From Aphrophora alni (taxonomy: Eukaryota > Arthropoda > Insecta > Hemiptera > Aphrophoridae), in contig OY740767.1 of the NCBI GenBank assembly GCA_963513935.1, forward strand, positions 154,758,431 through 154,822,430: a DNA stretch of 64,000 bases, written 5' to 3'. Below the pieces are notes generated by a model. That model was not told the origin of the DNA and ran no database searches. It saw nothing but the letters and a program-made list of their open reading frames with translations. The translations under genes were made by a program, and so were the position numbers. Every line of letters begins with the position of its first letter. Positions within the stretch are counted from its first letter, which is position 1. Below are positions 50,099 through 62,600 of this stretch, piece by piece.

Positions 50099-50815
50099 TT
50101 ATTTTTTTAAACACATTTCCCTCCCTGAAACGAGTTAGCTCGTGCATCTCTGAAGATGGCGACTTTGACACATTTGAATAAATGAACATACTATTTGTGT
50201 TCAAGTTTTATTCTATCAAACAAGGATATCACTTTTCTCAAATAAAGAAAGTGATAATTATATACAATGAGTAGTTAAAGATGTCCCTTAAGCATTGCCT
50301 TGTTTGGAACTGCCATCAATTTTACTTAACTAAATTCAAAGAATATGAGTTTGTTCTTTTTGCAATTATTTTAAATCAAATTGTATATATGATACAAATT
50401 TATTTAAATAACCCTAAACCTAGAATAATAATAGCATTTACCACTCATCCAGTCATAAAATAAGAAGGGATTTCAAAAATTGTAAATAATGACCTACAAA
50501 AGGGATAAACAAAAATCCTTATACACCATCTGAAATAGTTACCATCTTGCAATAAGTAGCATTTCATTTTATAGTATTTAGGTCTTTAAAATTTAATATC
50601 AAGAATGGTATCCGAACCCTACATTCAAATTTTGTACCTTTAAAATTATTAAAAATGTGCCTTCGTAATCGCAGGAGAATCAAAACAGGAGATGCTGGAA
50701 GAAGGAGAATTTTAGAAAGAAGGAAGTACTAACAATTTTTAAAATTATTCAGACCAATTGAATAATGGTTCCAGTGAACAGAAAAGAAGGGGCATGATGG
50801 AAGACCCTTACATAA
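50099..50815. other. Right flank of the satellite, intergenic
   Basis: AT-rich with no gene. A segment near 50120-50190 (CGAGTTAGCTCG, then CTGAAGATGGCGACTTTGAC) has the style of a retroelement terminus but cannot be assigned. The open frame at 50281-50463 has no coding features. Confidence 0.4.
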
Positions 50816-50818
50816 GTA

Positions 50819-51132
50819 CAGTAGAACCCTTCTAATTCGAGCTTGCCATATTGTGCTGACTCACGGCCCGTCTGGCGCCATTCATTCCGGTTTGTTATCG
50901 CTTTCCCGCTTCAGTGCTGTGTCATCTCTCGTGTTGTTTCTATTGATTTGCTATAGTACTTGCAAAGTTTATATGTAGACTTTTAAAAGTTTATATATCA
51001 CTTATTTCACTTTAAAAAAAATCTCTTTATATAATATATAATAAATATTGACTTTTTTTGAATAATCCGACCTTCTTTGCGTTCCGACCATGCCCCCAGT
51101 TCCGAAGGTGACGGATTAGAGGGGTTCTACTG
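50819..51132. mobile_element. Tigger/pogo-type MITE, 314 bp
   Basis: The ends CAGTAGAACCCTTCTAAT and ATTAGAGGGGTTCTACTG are inverted matches flanked by TA on both sides (50817-50818 and 51133-51134). It is non-coding. The ends resemble those of the larger Tigger derivative at 10995-12376 but belong to a different family. Confidence 0.85.
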
Positions 51133-51195
51133 TACAAACATTTTCAGTGTATTAAATCTGTTAAAAAAAAAAAAAAATCAACTTAAATGTATATA

Positions 51196-51225
51196 CAGTA
51201 GAATGTCATTAAGCCATACTACGAT
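51196..51225 (+). mobile_element. Possible solitary Tigger/pogo-type end
   Basis: TACAGTAGAATGTCATTAAG resembles pogo-type termini and follows a TA, but no matching right end was found. Confidence 0.3.
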
Positions 51226-53290
51226 TAATCAGGACAGCTTTAAGATATAATAATGATGATAGAAAGTTAGGTTGTGAGCATTAGACTACTCTAGATATTA
51301 GTGGCAGGTTTCTAGCTTCCACTACCCTCTTTATAAATGGATTAACCATGCAAGACAAGGGATTGAAATTCAGATTACAGCAGTATGTCACTTCTAGAGA
51401 GTATTTTATTCCTACCTTAGCTCATTTTATATGTTATTTAATGAGCTAATTATACTCTATTTTCTCTTAAATTCTAAAACTTCCATTGTACACATTTCAT
51501 CTTCATCAACCTAGAATTTAGTAACTGAACAGTTTCATTGAAATAATAATTATAAACTCGAGTTTATTCTTGTAAAATATAAGTGATCCATGATTAAATT
51601 ATAATTCATCCAAAATTTGAAAGAGTAAAAACTGATAAACTTTTAAAAATATATAGGTGTCCCAAGAGAAGAGGTAAATATTTGATTTAGTTTTACATGG
51701 TGACATCATATGGACCATGGTCATAATTGCATTGTTTTCTCTCTCTTGTTTGATTGTTTTTTTTTTTTCTTGAAATTTTTATATTTCAGAAACTACCAAA
51801 GATGAAAAATTTTAAATTTGGGATACTCATTTGTGTTACTAATGCCAAGATTAGTACAAAATTGTTGATGTTACTGGTAACCATTTAAAAATGGCAGCTG
51901 ATGAAATTTTTAAGGCAAATATTTCAAAAACCAATAAATTTACAATAAAAAATGTATAGTGACCAAAATCATCCACTTTTAACAACAATTGTATCTGTAA
52001 GTCAAATGGTAGCTAAATTATGGATAGTAATTATTTAAATAAAAATATTTAACCACCTTTTTAAAACGGACTAAAAAGTAAAAATAATTTCTCATACCAC
52101 CATACAGATTTATAACTCCATACAGATTGTCCTGAAAATGTGTGATTGTGTATTTTTAATAGTTGTGAAAATACTTGTAAGATTTAAAATGAAAAAAAGT
52201 GGGGAGCATGAAATACTAGATAATGGAAGATTATCCCCATCTATTAAATTAGAAACTTCTTGAACTCCATTAGGAATTTTGACAGTTTTCTCAAAAATAA
52301 CGATACTCCTTACTATTATCTATTGCATGCATCCCAGGTTTTTCGTTTGAAATCTTACATGTATTTCATAGCTATTAAAAAATCACCAACCAGAGACTAC
52401 TGCACATCTCCATGTCACATTGGCTGTTTTAATACATCTGTCCACTATGAGACTCGGGGGTGACTTGGATTACAGAAGACGGCATCCATACAGTTCAGTT
52501 ACAGTTGGTTTTTAATTGATTTGTGAGTGTTGAAACTGTATTTTACTAACCCATTTATGGGAACCTCGTCATATGTAGTGGAATTTCTCGAGAAATGATT
52601 CTAATAAGACGAAAAGTCACATAAAAACATATTCTAAATTAATTACTTGAATTGTTGGACATTATTGTAATTTATTTTAAACATATTTAGGTAACCATGG
52701 TTTTTTCACAGCATAATTAGGGTTCCTAGTCAATTTTGGTTGTTGTAAAAATTAACTGCTACAAATTTAAGGTAAATTAAGACATATTGTTTACAATTGG
52801 TGTTAATGTTTGCATGCTGTTGTCTGTAATTTTATCACTTCCTTATCTATATATAATTCGATATACATAGTTTCCTTGAAGTGAAAGAGCTCTTGGTGTT
52901 CATTGCCTTATAAAAGGAAAGAGAAGAAGTTAAAATATATACTTTATCCCTAGCCCTCGAATATTATAATAGCGTTAGGGTCGGAAAAGAACGAGAGAGC
53001 TATAGGAAAGATGAAAGGGAAGGATTGTGTATCTAACTAAGGCCGTGCTTATAAACATCCAAACTATTTGTAAAAAATATACATTTAAAACTGTCCAATT
53101 TATTTTGTATAACAGTGATAGTTGAAAACCAATAATTGTAATGATTTTCTGATTTGTATGAATTATACAATTTGAGTTCTTTCTTTGCATACTTGTATTT
53201 ACGTTTAAAAGTTAGGTTGGCAGAAGTGCTTACAAGCAAATTTCAGATTCTGTAACTTTGACCTCCTGTTTTTTTAAAGGCTATAAACCT
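51226..53290. other. Intergenic, no gene seen
   Basis: AT-rich sequence with scattered short open frames lacking any coding signature. Confidence 0.5.
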
Positions 53291-53349
53291 TCCATCATTC
53301 ATAGTATTATCTATATATAAAAGTCAAAGCCCACTGATTGATCACAAAA

Positions 53350-53602
53350 TCTTTGGATCCAAGAATCCTAGAGTTATGAATTTTTTCACATGGTTTGGGG
53401 TAGGTCTACAGACACGTATTAAGAAAGGGTTTTGAAAATGTTCCATTCCAAGGGTGTTTTTTACCCCTAAAGCATATCTCTGGATTCAAGAAGCCTAGAG
53501 CTATGAATTTTTTCTCATGATTTAGGGTAGGTCTGTAAACGTGTACTAAGAAAAAGTTTTGAAAATGTTCCACTCCAAGGGTGTTGTTTACCCCTAAAAC
53601 AA
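53350..53602. repeat. Tandem duplication, two copies of about 127 bp
   Basis: Units 53350-53476 and 53477-53602 both read TCT.TGGAT.CAAGAA.CCTAGAG, then ATGAATTTTTTC, GGGTAGGTCT, GTTTTGAAAATGTTCCA and CCAAGGGTGT..TTTACCCCTAAA. They look about 85 percent alike. The upstream TATAAAAGTCAAAGCCCACTG is typical of an interspersed insect element, so this may be part of one. Confidence 0.85.
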
Positions 53603-53789
53603 GTATCATATCTTTGTTACTTATGGGTTGATTTTGATCAAAATTGGTGTGTTGCGGTGTTTGGGCATAATTTATTTCCTAGCACCACTATTAGGGTTGT
53701 GATAAAAAAATTATTTGTTTATAAAACTATCTCAACTGGGGCCATCAGGTGGTAGTTTTATAAAACAATGTTATCCACCCATTGAAAAC

Positions 53790-53925
53790 AAGCAGATCCT
53801 CTAAATGTAATGCCCAAATATTGGTTTCTTGGGTCTTGTAGGAAATGTTAAAATTGTATTGATGTGGATTACCAAAGGGTAAGTCAGTTTAAAATGTTTG
53901 TTACACAGGTTTCCGAACCTCTTTA
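53790..53925 (+). repeat. Dispersed repeat D, copy 1
   Basis: Shares GATCCT.TAAATGTAATG, TTGTAGGAAAT, AAATTGTAT and GGTTACACA-type blocks in order with 58980-59090; this copy has a short extra segment after TAATG. Confidence 0.55.
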
Positions 53926-54964
53926 TTGTGTATATCATTACTTTTCTTGACCACAACCCTCGAAGAGTCTCTTGAGTTTCTTGAAGAGTCTCAAGACCCT
54001 CGAAGTTGTACGTATGTGGTAGCACTGCCGGAGCTCGTAACTATTGGAATCACATTTTCTTGGGAGCTCAGGTTGTGTTATTTATCATCGTAGGGAGTTT
54101 GTACCATCCATTACACGCAGAATTGAAAATTTGCAAATTTGAAAATTGAACTGCAAATTTGTATCTAATTTAGTGTGTTATAAGTTGAATAACACAACAA
54201 AAACTGTTTAAAATGGTCGCCATTATTACATTTTCCAGTAGATTTTTTGAATTTCAATTTGTTTGTTATGAGTACTCCAAATTTCATGTTGTTTTAATTT
54301 TTGACGCCACTATCGTGTTGACGGACGGCATGTCTAAAGTATGTTTTTTGCTTGAAAAGTGAAGGTCACTCTAAAAAAACCAAGGTCGATTTACCAATCT
54401 TATATATACTTCGAATACTGGGGTAAGTAAAATGCTAGAGGGTTCTAACTCATAGACTGGATGAAGAAAAGTGGGAGTTAAATTTATCTAAGCTAGCGAT
54501 TTTGTGCCTGGTCGATTATTGCATTTGTTATAAGGTACAGTAATGCAATACAACCTTCTGCCAGTACTAACATTTTCTTATTATTTATGTTTGTTGATGG
54601 GTTTCGGATTCCTCCATTTTAGAGACTTTAACTACTTCTAATATTAAATTAAATCTGGAAGATGGAGGAAACATTGGCAGAAGGCTGTACTCAAATGAAT
54701 TATGTAGATCTTATTAGTGATACATGACAAAGAAATTTATGTGTTGAGAGTAATTTGTGAAAACCAAAAATAAGAGAAACTGTGCAAAAAGATTGGACAA
54801 ACTTTATCAAATGTGTCATTACAAAAGTGTTATTTCGATATTTGACAATCAACAAGAGGTAAACTAGCTCCATGTCCTCAGCCTTAGTCGTAATCAGAGC
54901 GATCAAAGTTCATTTTTGGTGATTATTCCTGAATTGTAATATATTTACACATGGGTTTGAGTCA

Positions 54965-55250
54965 GTAAACTTCACATTTTGCTGAAATTTGAATGAAACT
55001 AGAAGAGCGGATTTTGAGAAATTAAGTATTTTACAACAGCTCCATGGTCGATTTTTTTTTTACCGAATACTGTACTCATGGACCAGCATCTTTTGAGAAA
55101 TAGCGACCAATACGGTTTAGTTTAGGTCCTTAAAGGTTACCCTAAAGCAGAATTTCATCAAAATCATTAGTGCCGAATTTGAGAAAATTTTAATGTTTTG
55201 TTTTTTCTTATGGGAGCTACTCTTAAATTTTGAGTTATCAAAACGATGAA
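54965..55250 (+). repeat. Dispersed repeat C, copy 2
   Basis: Parallel to 1425-1690: AGAAATTAAGTATTTTACAA, CAGCTCCATGGTCGATTTTT, GCGACCAATACGGTTTAGTT, ATTTCATCAAAATCATTAGT and TTTTGTTTTTTCTTATGGGA. Confidence 0.6.
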
Positions 55251-55678
55251 AATGATCACAAGATATGGGCTCGCGTTGATTGACCAACACTGTAACTTAT
55301 AGAAGCCACCCTCTCCCCTCCACAGAGATTAAACCCGGGACATCTACACTAATCGAAGGCTTACATAAATACTATTAATACATTTTCTTACTATACGGTT
55401 GATTAATAAAAACTTTCTTGTATTTTGGGCCAGCAAAAATATCCTCGTCCATCTTAGGCGATGGTGACCAAAATACCTACCCCTACTGTTATCATCCCCA
55501 GCGTCAAATTTTTGGTTTACGTCTTCCAAGACGGTCACTTTATCTAACATTTCTAAACCTGTTCCTAGTAGCAACTACGAACACGTAGTATGTAGTTTTT
55601 TGTATAGTAATTGTTTGATTTAAACACAGTATTTTATTTTATGAACCGTGAACAGTAATTTCGGAATAGTTTCTGCCT

Positions 55679-55703
55679 CTCTGTGTCATCAAATGACACA
55701 GAG
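55679..55703. repeat. Short perfect hairpin
   Basis: CTCTGTGTCAT, loop CAA, ATGACACAGAG: 11-bp exact arms with a 3-base loop, about 300 bases upstream of the coiled-coil gene. Function unknown. Confidence 0.85.
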
Positions 55704-55757
55704 GTCTCCCTGGGTCTGTCAGTCCTTTACAGTCAAAGGTGTGAAGAAGGGTGTTGT

Positions 55758-55766
55758 TATATAAAG
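55758..55766 (+). promoter_or_regulatory. Candidate TATA box for the coiled-coil gene
   Basis: TATATAAAG, about 225 bases upstream of the ATG at 55983. A start about 30 bases downstream would give a leader of roughly 190 nt. Weak on its own in AT-rich DNA. Confidence 0.3.
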
Positions 55767-55982
55767 AAAGTTTTACACAGTTTACGGTAATTATCTGAAG
55801 GACGTATGGATTTAAAAACTATAAAAAATATGAGATATCACAATGTGTGATTTGATTTCAGATGAAGTTAAAAACTGTAAAATCAAAACACCCCATTCAT
55901 GTAATGAAATTCTAAGAGATTTATTCTATGGAAGGAAAGATTGTGCCAATGAATTTTGTTATTTTGTAGAGTATAAACAATC

Positions 55983-56115
55983 ATGTCTATCAAGAGTGAC
56001 AGAAGCCGTCCCAGATCTAAGCAAATAAATAGAATATTGAACATTTCGAACTCACCGACGCCATCATCAGGTGGAAGCTCAAGTCCCTACAGGTCTCGTA
56101 GTGCGTCTATTAATG
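55983..56115 (+). CDS. Coiled-coil gene exon 1
   Basis: Basic Ser/Pro/Arg-rich head, 44 codons plus one base, ending at a consensus donor GTAAGT. The first 46 bases also overlap, in another frame, the end of an upstream open frame (55843-56028). Confidence 0.7.
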
Positions 56116-58633
56116 GTAAGTTCTTTTACACTTTTTCAACGTCAAATTTAGATTAGGGATTTTTTTTTTTAAGTAACTGTACAAATTATGGTAATCTGCT
56201 TCTCAAAAGCGATAAATATTAAGTATCGTGGAAAATATGTTTAAACAGTTTGACATTTCGAAACTCGTTTAAGTGACTGATGGTAGAAATGAAAACTATT
56301 GTTTCTCCAAGTATTTAAAAACACGATATATCCAGGACCGGATTTAGCATTTTGGCGCCCCTAGGCTCAATAATTTTTTCCGCCCCCTAGTCTGGTTAAA
56401 GTTACTTCCCCAAAAACCTTTATTAAAAAAATCTATCATGCCTATATGTTAATTGCCTAAACACAACTCCACGATGCTTTTTTTTGTAATCAATTCAAAA
56501 AATATGTTAAGTTATGGCTATTTATTTTTATTATAGATTTTTTTTTCTCTCGGCCGTGCGCCCCCTGGGAGCTTGCGCCCATAGGCCCGGGCCTATTGGG
56601 AAATCCGGCCCTGGATATATTGGATTTTTAGTTTGTAAGATTCTCCATGTCAATTGCCAAAAGTTGATAGTAAACTAAAATTTAGTATTAATTTAGTATT
56701 ATTTAGTATTAACGCTCGACGGTACGTCCAGTATCAGGGCTCCGATCAGATTAACCAAACACTAACAAATAATGGAATATGTAATGAGACTGCTCGGGAG
56801 ATGGGATCGAACATCTCAATACAAGCGGAAAGTGATAGAAAAAACAAGCAATCGAGAAGGGGTAGTTAATAAGGCACCCTCCTAAGAGGAAAAGTACGAA
56901 ACTATTTTAAGGCTTAATTCGGGCGTTCTTTGTTTTAACGAGGGTCACATTCTCCCTAACTTTTTTTTTTTTTTTTTAAATAAATTTAACCCACGCTTGC
57001 TAAAAGAATGCCGTAACTGGTGAATTATGGTTCCTAGTCTTTACTGTATGCCCGTTAGACTTAACGTCCACTTCCCAAGTAACTGGCAAGGTTAAAATAA
57101 ATCTTTGCGAAGTAAAACGTTTTACCGGAGTTCCATTATGTGCGTACGATAATTTTGAGGAATGTTATTTTAAAACCAAAGTTGTAAATTTGTTTAGCCG
57201 TATTGTTTCGAGGATACCCTAACCCTCTAGAAACTGTATCCTTAGACAGACAGACAAAATGAGTACGTAATAACCTTCGGTTCAAAGTTATTGTCAGTGT
57301 TAAAAGGGTAATCAAATTAAAGCAGCATCTTTGCGCGACTGTGACCTTGACGCGACCTTTGATAAATACATTGAATTTATTCTCGTTTCTTTGAATTTTT
57401 ATGGAAATTTTAAAAATTTGAATAAAAACACCTGTAGGCGGATTTTTAATATAGAAATTCCAGCTGTGGCGGTCTTCTTCCTGGAAATGTCCGCCGATCC
57501 TTATCTGAAGGTTGTTTAATTTATCATTATTTCTAGCGTTTCTAGAATAGAAGTGAGCCGATAGGCAAGATGAAAGAGAGAGATTCGGCTATAGTAGCTC
57601 GGGTTTGCGGTGTGTTTCTATGAACCCGGGGACGCAACAGCTCTGTATCTGCAAATGACGCCCGAACTTCTGAACGGCTTCTTCGAGTTAGATATGCTTT
57701 TCAAAATCGTGTTGTCTATGTATTTAAATAAACTTGATTCATGATTGTCCGGCGTGAACTTTGACTCTTTCGTGTATTTAAAAATTAAAACTTTTATTGT
57801 TCACAGTTTTTCAAAATTCCTTTTTATTTTTTGGTTTCCCTAGGTCCAAAACGAAAATATGTTTTTTTTCCCCCCTTCTAAGACGGAATGGTTGATGAAT
57901 TTCTTAACTGAATTTGGTGTTTATACGATATTTTTTCTGGTTAACTCCTCCTCCCCCCTCCCTCCCCATGACTATATAATCTTTGCTTGGTCCTTTACAT
58001 TCTTTTCATTTCTTGTCATTTATTCTTTAGACTTTTAGTTTCTAAATTTTTAAATCTTGAATTACCTCCCTAATTATGATTGATGTTTTATTTCAAATTT
58101 ACATTTTCGTGTACTTTTGTGTGCCTAATGCACTTTTATTTTCCAAAAATTGTTAATATCTCCTTTCTCCCCTAAAATTACTTTGATTACTTTATTATTA
58201 TTCAATTGTTATCTTTATTATTATCGGTTTGGAATTCTAAATTTATTTATCGTGTTGAGACGAGACAAATGACAAGGTTTTATAACAGTGCCACTTATAT
58301 CTCACGAACCAACTCGTTACAACCGATACCTATAGTGTGTTTTCAAAAAATGAAATAAAACTCTTCGAGATGTGACCAAATTTGTTTTGTAGAGAGCGCT
58401 AACACAGATGTCTTATAACAAAAGAAGAAAAAAGTAAAAACTGGGTTAACAATTGACAAAATATATTTCCACTTCTAAATATTTCTTCTTTCTTTTCAGT
58501 TGACGAATTAGAAAAAAAAGCGAAACGTTATTACGCCCGATTGGAAAAATCTCAGGAATTGTTGATTGAAATTGAAAAACGGCTCCAAGAAGTTAAAGAT
58601 CTTTGTGGGAAATGGAATAAAAAAGATATTTGA
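55983..58633 (+). CDS. Small Ser/Arg-rich coiled-coil protein, two exons, 88 residues
   Basis: Exons 55983-56115 and 58500-58633 join in frame across a GT-AG intron (AATG|GTAAGT and CTTTTCAG|TTGAC). The first exon encodes a basic, low-complexity head: MSIKSDRSRPRSKQINRIL, then SPTPSSGGSSSPYRSRSAS. The second encodes a single amphipathic helix, DELEKKAKRYYARLEKSQEL then LLIEIEKRLQEVKDLCGKWN, ending KKDI and TGA. The heptad pattern suggests a coiled coil used for assembly; the SR-like head may be phosphorylated. The ATG follows an in-frame stop at 55974-55976, so the N-terminus is complete unless spliced. I do not recognise the family. A small subunit of a larger complex is a reasonable inference, no more. 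Confidence 0.72.
56333..56613. mobile_element. hAT-type MITE, 281 bp
   Basis: The ends CAGGACCGGATTT and AAATCCGGCCCTG are inverted, CAG...CTG as in hAT elements (the first element base is C at 56333). The flanks GATATATC (56325-56332) and GATATATT (56614-56621) form an 8-bp target duplication with one mismatch. Inside, TTGGCGCCCCTAGGC and GCGCCCATAGGCCCGGG-type GC-rich blocks stand out from the AT-rich intron. Confidence 0.85.
56870..58499 (+). other. Remainder of the coiled-coil gene intron
   Basis: No gene seen. The open frame at 57331-57519 has no recognisable domain. The intron closes with a strong pyrimidine tract. Confidence 0.5.
58500..58633 (+). CDS. Coiled-coil gene exon 2
   Basis: Preceded by a long polypyrimidine tract (TTTCTTCTTTCTTTTCAG). 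It completes the split Val codon and encodes one uninterrupted charged helix to the stop at 58631-58633. Codon usage and lack of low complexity make coding status convincing. Confidence 0.78.
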
Positions 58634-58979
58634 GTTTTGTCTTTTATTTTGAATACCGTTGATTCTACTTTACAGTATTAATTGGTGGTGCAAATTAAAA
58701 TGTATATTTTGTTATTACAAGTATATTGATCAAGTATTAACCGTATTTTTTTTTTAAGTGGCGATCTATTCAGATCCAGAGTGACTCTGGAATGTCTAGA
58801 TCAAAGTTGAAAACAGTTTATTGAGTTGTCATTCTGGAGGAGAATAGAGCGCCATTATTGCAAGTTTTACAAAGAGATAATAATAATTTTTTATTGTCTT
58901 CATTGATAATAAAGAGATAAAAAAGTATACTCTATCAAAGAAACAAGTAGAAGGGCCTCCATCATGGTACTTACCCAGT

Positions 58980-59090
58980 CTTATTACAGTATCAGATCCT
59001 TTAAATGTAATGTTTTTTGTAGGAAATATGAAATTGTATCGGTAGGTCAAAGTGTATTGCCTAGTAAACTTGGTTACACAAGTTTGTGTG
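58980..59090 (+). repeat. Dispersed repeat D, copy 2
   Basis: GATCCTTTAAATGTAATG, TTGTAGGAAATATGAAATTG and TTGGTTACACAAGTTTGTG, matching 53790-53925 in order. Confidence 0.55.
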
Positions 59091-60670
59091 GTGGACTTAG
59101 AAGAGTTCTTTAACAAAACACGAGATATTTTGACATGTTTAATTTTATGTAATTCTTGTGGGTTGCCTCTCTGACAAAAAGTGGATTTTCAGTTCCAAAA
59201 CTGGGTTTTCTTCTACTGTAATGTATACGCTATTATTAGAAGTCAGTCCAAATTATGTTGTAAAGTTTGTAGCTTCTTCTGCGAGCATTCTGCAAACTCG
59301 AGTCACCGTCCTACAGAACTGTCTCAATCACTCTTTGTCCTTTGCATCTTTACTTTAAACAACTTACATTAGTTATTAGATTTGCAATAATTTTTCTGTA
59401 AACTTGCGGTCGAATGCTTGTCTCTCAATTGGTAAGAATTTGCTGTCACGGTACGAAATAGACTTTCAACTTATCTACTTTTTCACTATTAGTTAATTCA
59501 TTGAAACTAATAAATAAAAAAATACACAATTAAACAACTATTAATAAAATAAAGAGGTAGCAAAGTTAGCTCTACTTAGAAGAAAAGATTTCAGAAATTG
59601 CAGTTCCCTATTGAGGTTACGTTCAGATTGAAACACTTCAACAATACAAAACATGATATTTAAATTTAACTACTATTATGACATTATAATTGTTCCTGTT
59701 TAAATAGAGCCAATAAATTGCTATAAGTTATTCCGATTACAAATATGTATCTGATAAAGAAATTAATTTGTTGGCGATAGGTCGCTTAAAAGACATCGAG
59801 TTTATAATATCCCTAAATGTCTACTACAGTCGTGTGATTTTAGCACATGCTTGACACTTTTATTTGATAAATAAATACTCCCGAATAATTATTTGTGATT
59901 TTGAACGTAGGTTTAAGTTAAAGTTTAAACGAAATTGGTAGAGATGATTTTGAGAAATCGTTGCATTTAGTCTTTAATTTACTTTTGAGTTTTTTTCACC
60001 GATAACTCTTGAACCAACAGTTAAAATAGATATTTTTTTGGGGTATAATTTGATAAAATGTCGTTTCAAGTATCTTTTAAATGGAAATTAATTGTTTTGG
60101 CTTCTGCCCCTAAGTAGCGACAATCTGTCAACAATCTAAAATTCCAATTTACACGAAAAGTTGGTTTTGTATATATAAAAACGTCAAGAATAAAAAATAC
60201 ACAAGCAATTTAAAGTTGATTGGCATATTGGAAAATAGCGGATATATGTAAAAATTTGTAAAATATTTCAATTTATAAAACGTTGAAAATAAATTTGAGA
60301 GGGACCGGTGACATTGACTGCAAGTCCTAACCGTCTGGTCACCAGGAAATGACCTCTAAGAAGATATCTTGACCTTGACAAGAGGCCGAATAAATCTAAG
60401 GGTGTGAAGGTAAACCACTGAACCATGTTAGAAAGTACTTAATATTCAAACACATATTATAACACATTAATTTTGGGACATTCAATGAAATGTTTTGTCT
60501 CTTCTATCCAAGTTTCAACCACATTAGCATTTCTTCGGTCTGGTCACCTAGTTTAGTTTAAATAAAGTTAATTTTTTGTTTTATGAGTCGTGGAGCAGTA
60601 AACCTCTCGATCATGATAGTCTTATAATGAAGGAAAATAAAATTTGCCCTAGAATAGTCTAATAGCGTGA

Positions 60671-60827
60671 AAGAGAGGGATCTAACCCAAGATTTAAACT
60701 ACAGCATCCAGCTAGGTTTTCTCTATCTTGCCAATCCCATACTAATTAAAGTGAGCTCCTGATGGTAATTTTGTTTTAGACATACATAATCCCGAGGATA
60801 ACTAGTCTTGGGTTAGATCCCTCTCTT
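60671..60827. mobile_element. Foldback element with 22-bp perfect arms
   Basis: AAGAGAGGGATCTAACCCAA plus GA at 60671-60692 has its exact reverse complement at 60806-60827. Homology beyond the arms is weak and no target duplication is visible, so it may be the inner part of a larger decayed element. Confidence 0.6.
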
Positions 60828-62329
60828 ACTTTTCCTTGACCAACTCTTGTTCTCTTCAGAGCTTGACGCTAGGAGTCTTTAATTCAGCCTTCTATTTTTT
60901 ATAAGACGAAGATGAGAGGTTTTAAACAACAAAGTAAAAAAAAAAATAGACTTAGGTAAGAAAAGCAGCACAAACATTGCACAAACCCAAAGCCAACTAA
61001 ATCTATTCATCACCAAAAGTGTCAATCAAAAAATGAAAATAAACCTTGGAAGCCTTTTTAAAAAAATATTTATAATTTAAACTTTGAACGAAACTAAATT
61101 GGTCGAGCGGTTTTCGATTAGTTTAGTTGTGTATATAACAGCCCCCATACTCGATAACTCAGGAACAGTTTGGCACTTGTCGTATCAAACTATATATTTT
61201 GTTTTTGTAGAAGTATTCCCCAAGTCCATCTCTCTCCACCGCTGCAGGTGTTGCCACCATCGGAAACTAATGTCGTTGATTAAGTTCTACTTCTACTGTT
61301 AATAGGGACGACAAACACCTTTTCTTCCTCTTCCTTTATGCATATCCTTCACTTGTTTTATTTTGTTCTGCTTTATATTACTTTCTAATTCTATTATGTG
61401 GGTGTGACATATATGTATTTCAATAGCTCTTTATTTTGGTTTCTTCTTTCCTTAATTCATAAAACACCATTTCAACGAGCCTTTGTGAAGGTCTTAAGAA
61501 TGTCCTACTTCAGTTGAGACGCCCCGACAGGTTCTTATCACCAAGTTGAGATAAAAGCGCTGGGGGGCTTTTTTTAACCAGACAACACCTATCGCTAGGT
61601 ATACACCTCTTTGTTTGGGTCCTATAGGCTATACTTCAGTAAAATTTGATCAAAATCGTTGAACCCGACGACTCAAAGTGAGGAATAAAACGCAAATGAA
61701 TACTGACAGCAATACAATATAGTCCTTATTATCAAAACTCTATCCACAGACATTGTCTATTTGTAATTGACAACTATGGAATTGAAATATAACTGCAGGT
61801 AGTCATGGACGCGCCTTCATTATATCGTACTGCAACCCGCGTTACACAGGTGTAGTAACATGCGCTTACATTTAGAGTTCCTAATGTATCCTTGGAAAAC
61901 AATAAATGTTTTCATACATTTCTCTCACCACATGAAGTTTTAAATGTCAAATCTATAATTTAAAATCAATTGTATAAAACTCATAAAAATGCTAATTTCA
62001 TGCTAATCGGTTCAACCATTTATAGACGAATTCTCCGGCCATCCAGACATCCTCCGATTTAAGTCCAATATTTGTATGACCCCTATCAGGTAGAAATGTT
62101 AGTGAAGGACGCAACCTTGGAACTGCAAAGAATACACGGGTGCCGGGTGTAGGACCTTAAACTTGTTTGTATAACTGGCGAGGACATTCGATTTTGACCG
62201 TGTAACGAATTAACTAATTATATTCTATATTTCTTGACTTAAACTAACAAGGAAAGTTATGCGATTTCGAGTTTTTAACGGACATGTTCATTTTGAGATT
62301 CCCCTAGTCCAAAAACAGTAGTTTTTGGA
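60828..62329. other. Intergenic, no gene seen
   Basis: AT-rich. It contains further partial matches to dispersed repeats, such as AAAATTTGATCAAAATCGTT near 61640, a block shared with copies of repeat C. Confidence 0.45.
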
Positions 62330-62600
62330 ATGATGTAATCTGCTAAATGTACGTAACGATTTCAATCAAATTTGGTACATGGGGTATATTTTGGGAGTAG
62401 GTAACGTAAGAAAAACAACACAAAATTACGATTTTATCAAAATCGGTTGAAATTATTTTCTTCAAATTTTGCCTCTAAGGACCCAACAAAACGTATTGGT
62501 CGCTTTCTCTCCAAATAATGTCAATCCGGAAGTTTTGGGTAAAAAATTAAAAAATGTAATTTCTTAAAATCCGAATAAAATCGGCCAACAAAACATCGAC
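62330..62600 (-). repeat. Dispersed repeat C, second reverse copy
   Basis: The bottom strand carries AGCGACCAATACGTTTTGTT and a TTTTGATAAAATCGTAATTT-type block, in the order seen at 1550-1620 and 55095-55190. Confidence 0.55.

Noticed and set aside
61084..61302. 72-codon frame
   Set aside because: Overlaps the style of dispersed repeats (TTTTCGATTAG, TCGATAACTCAGGAACAG) and has no coding signature.
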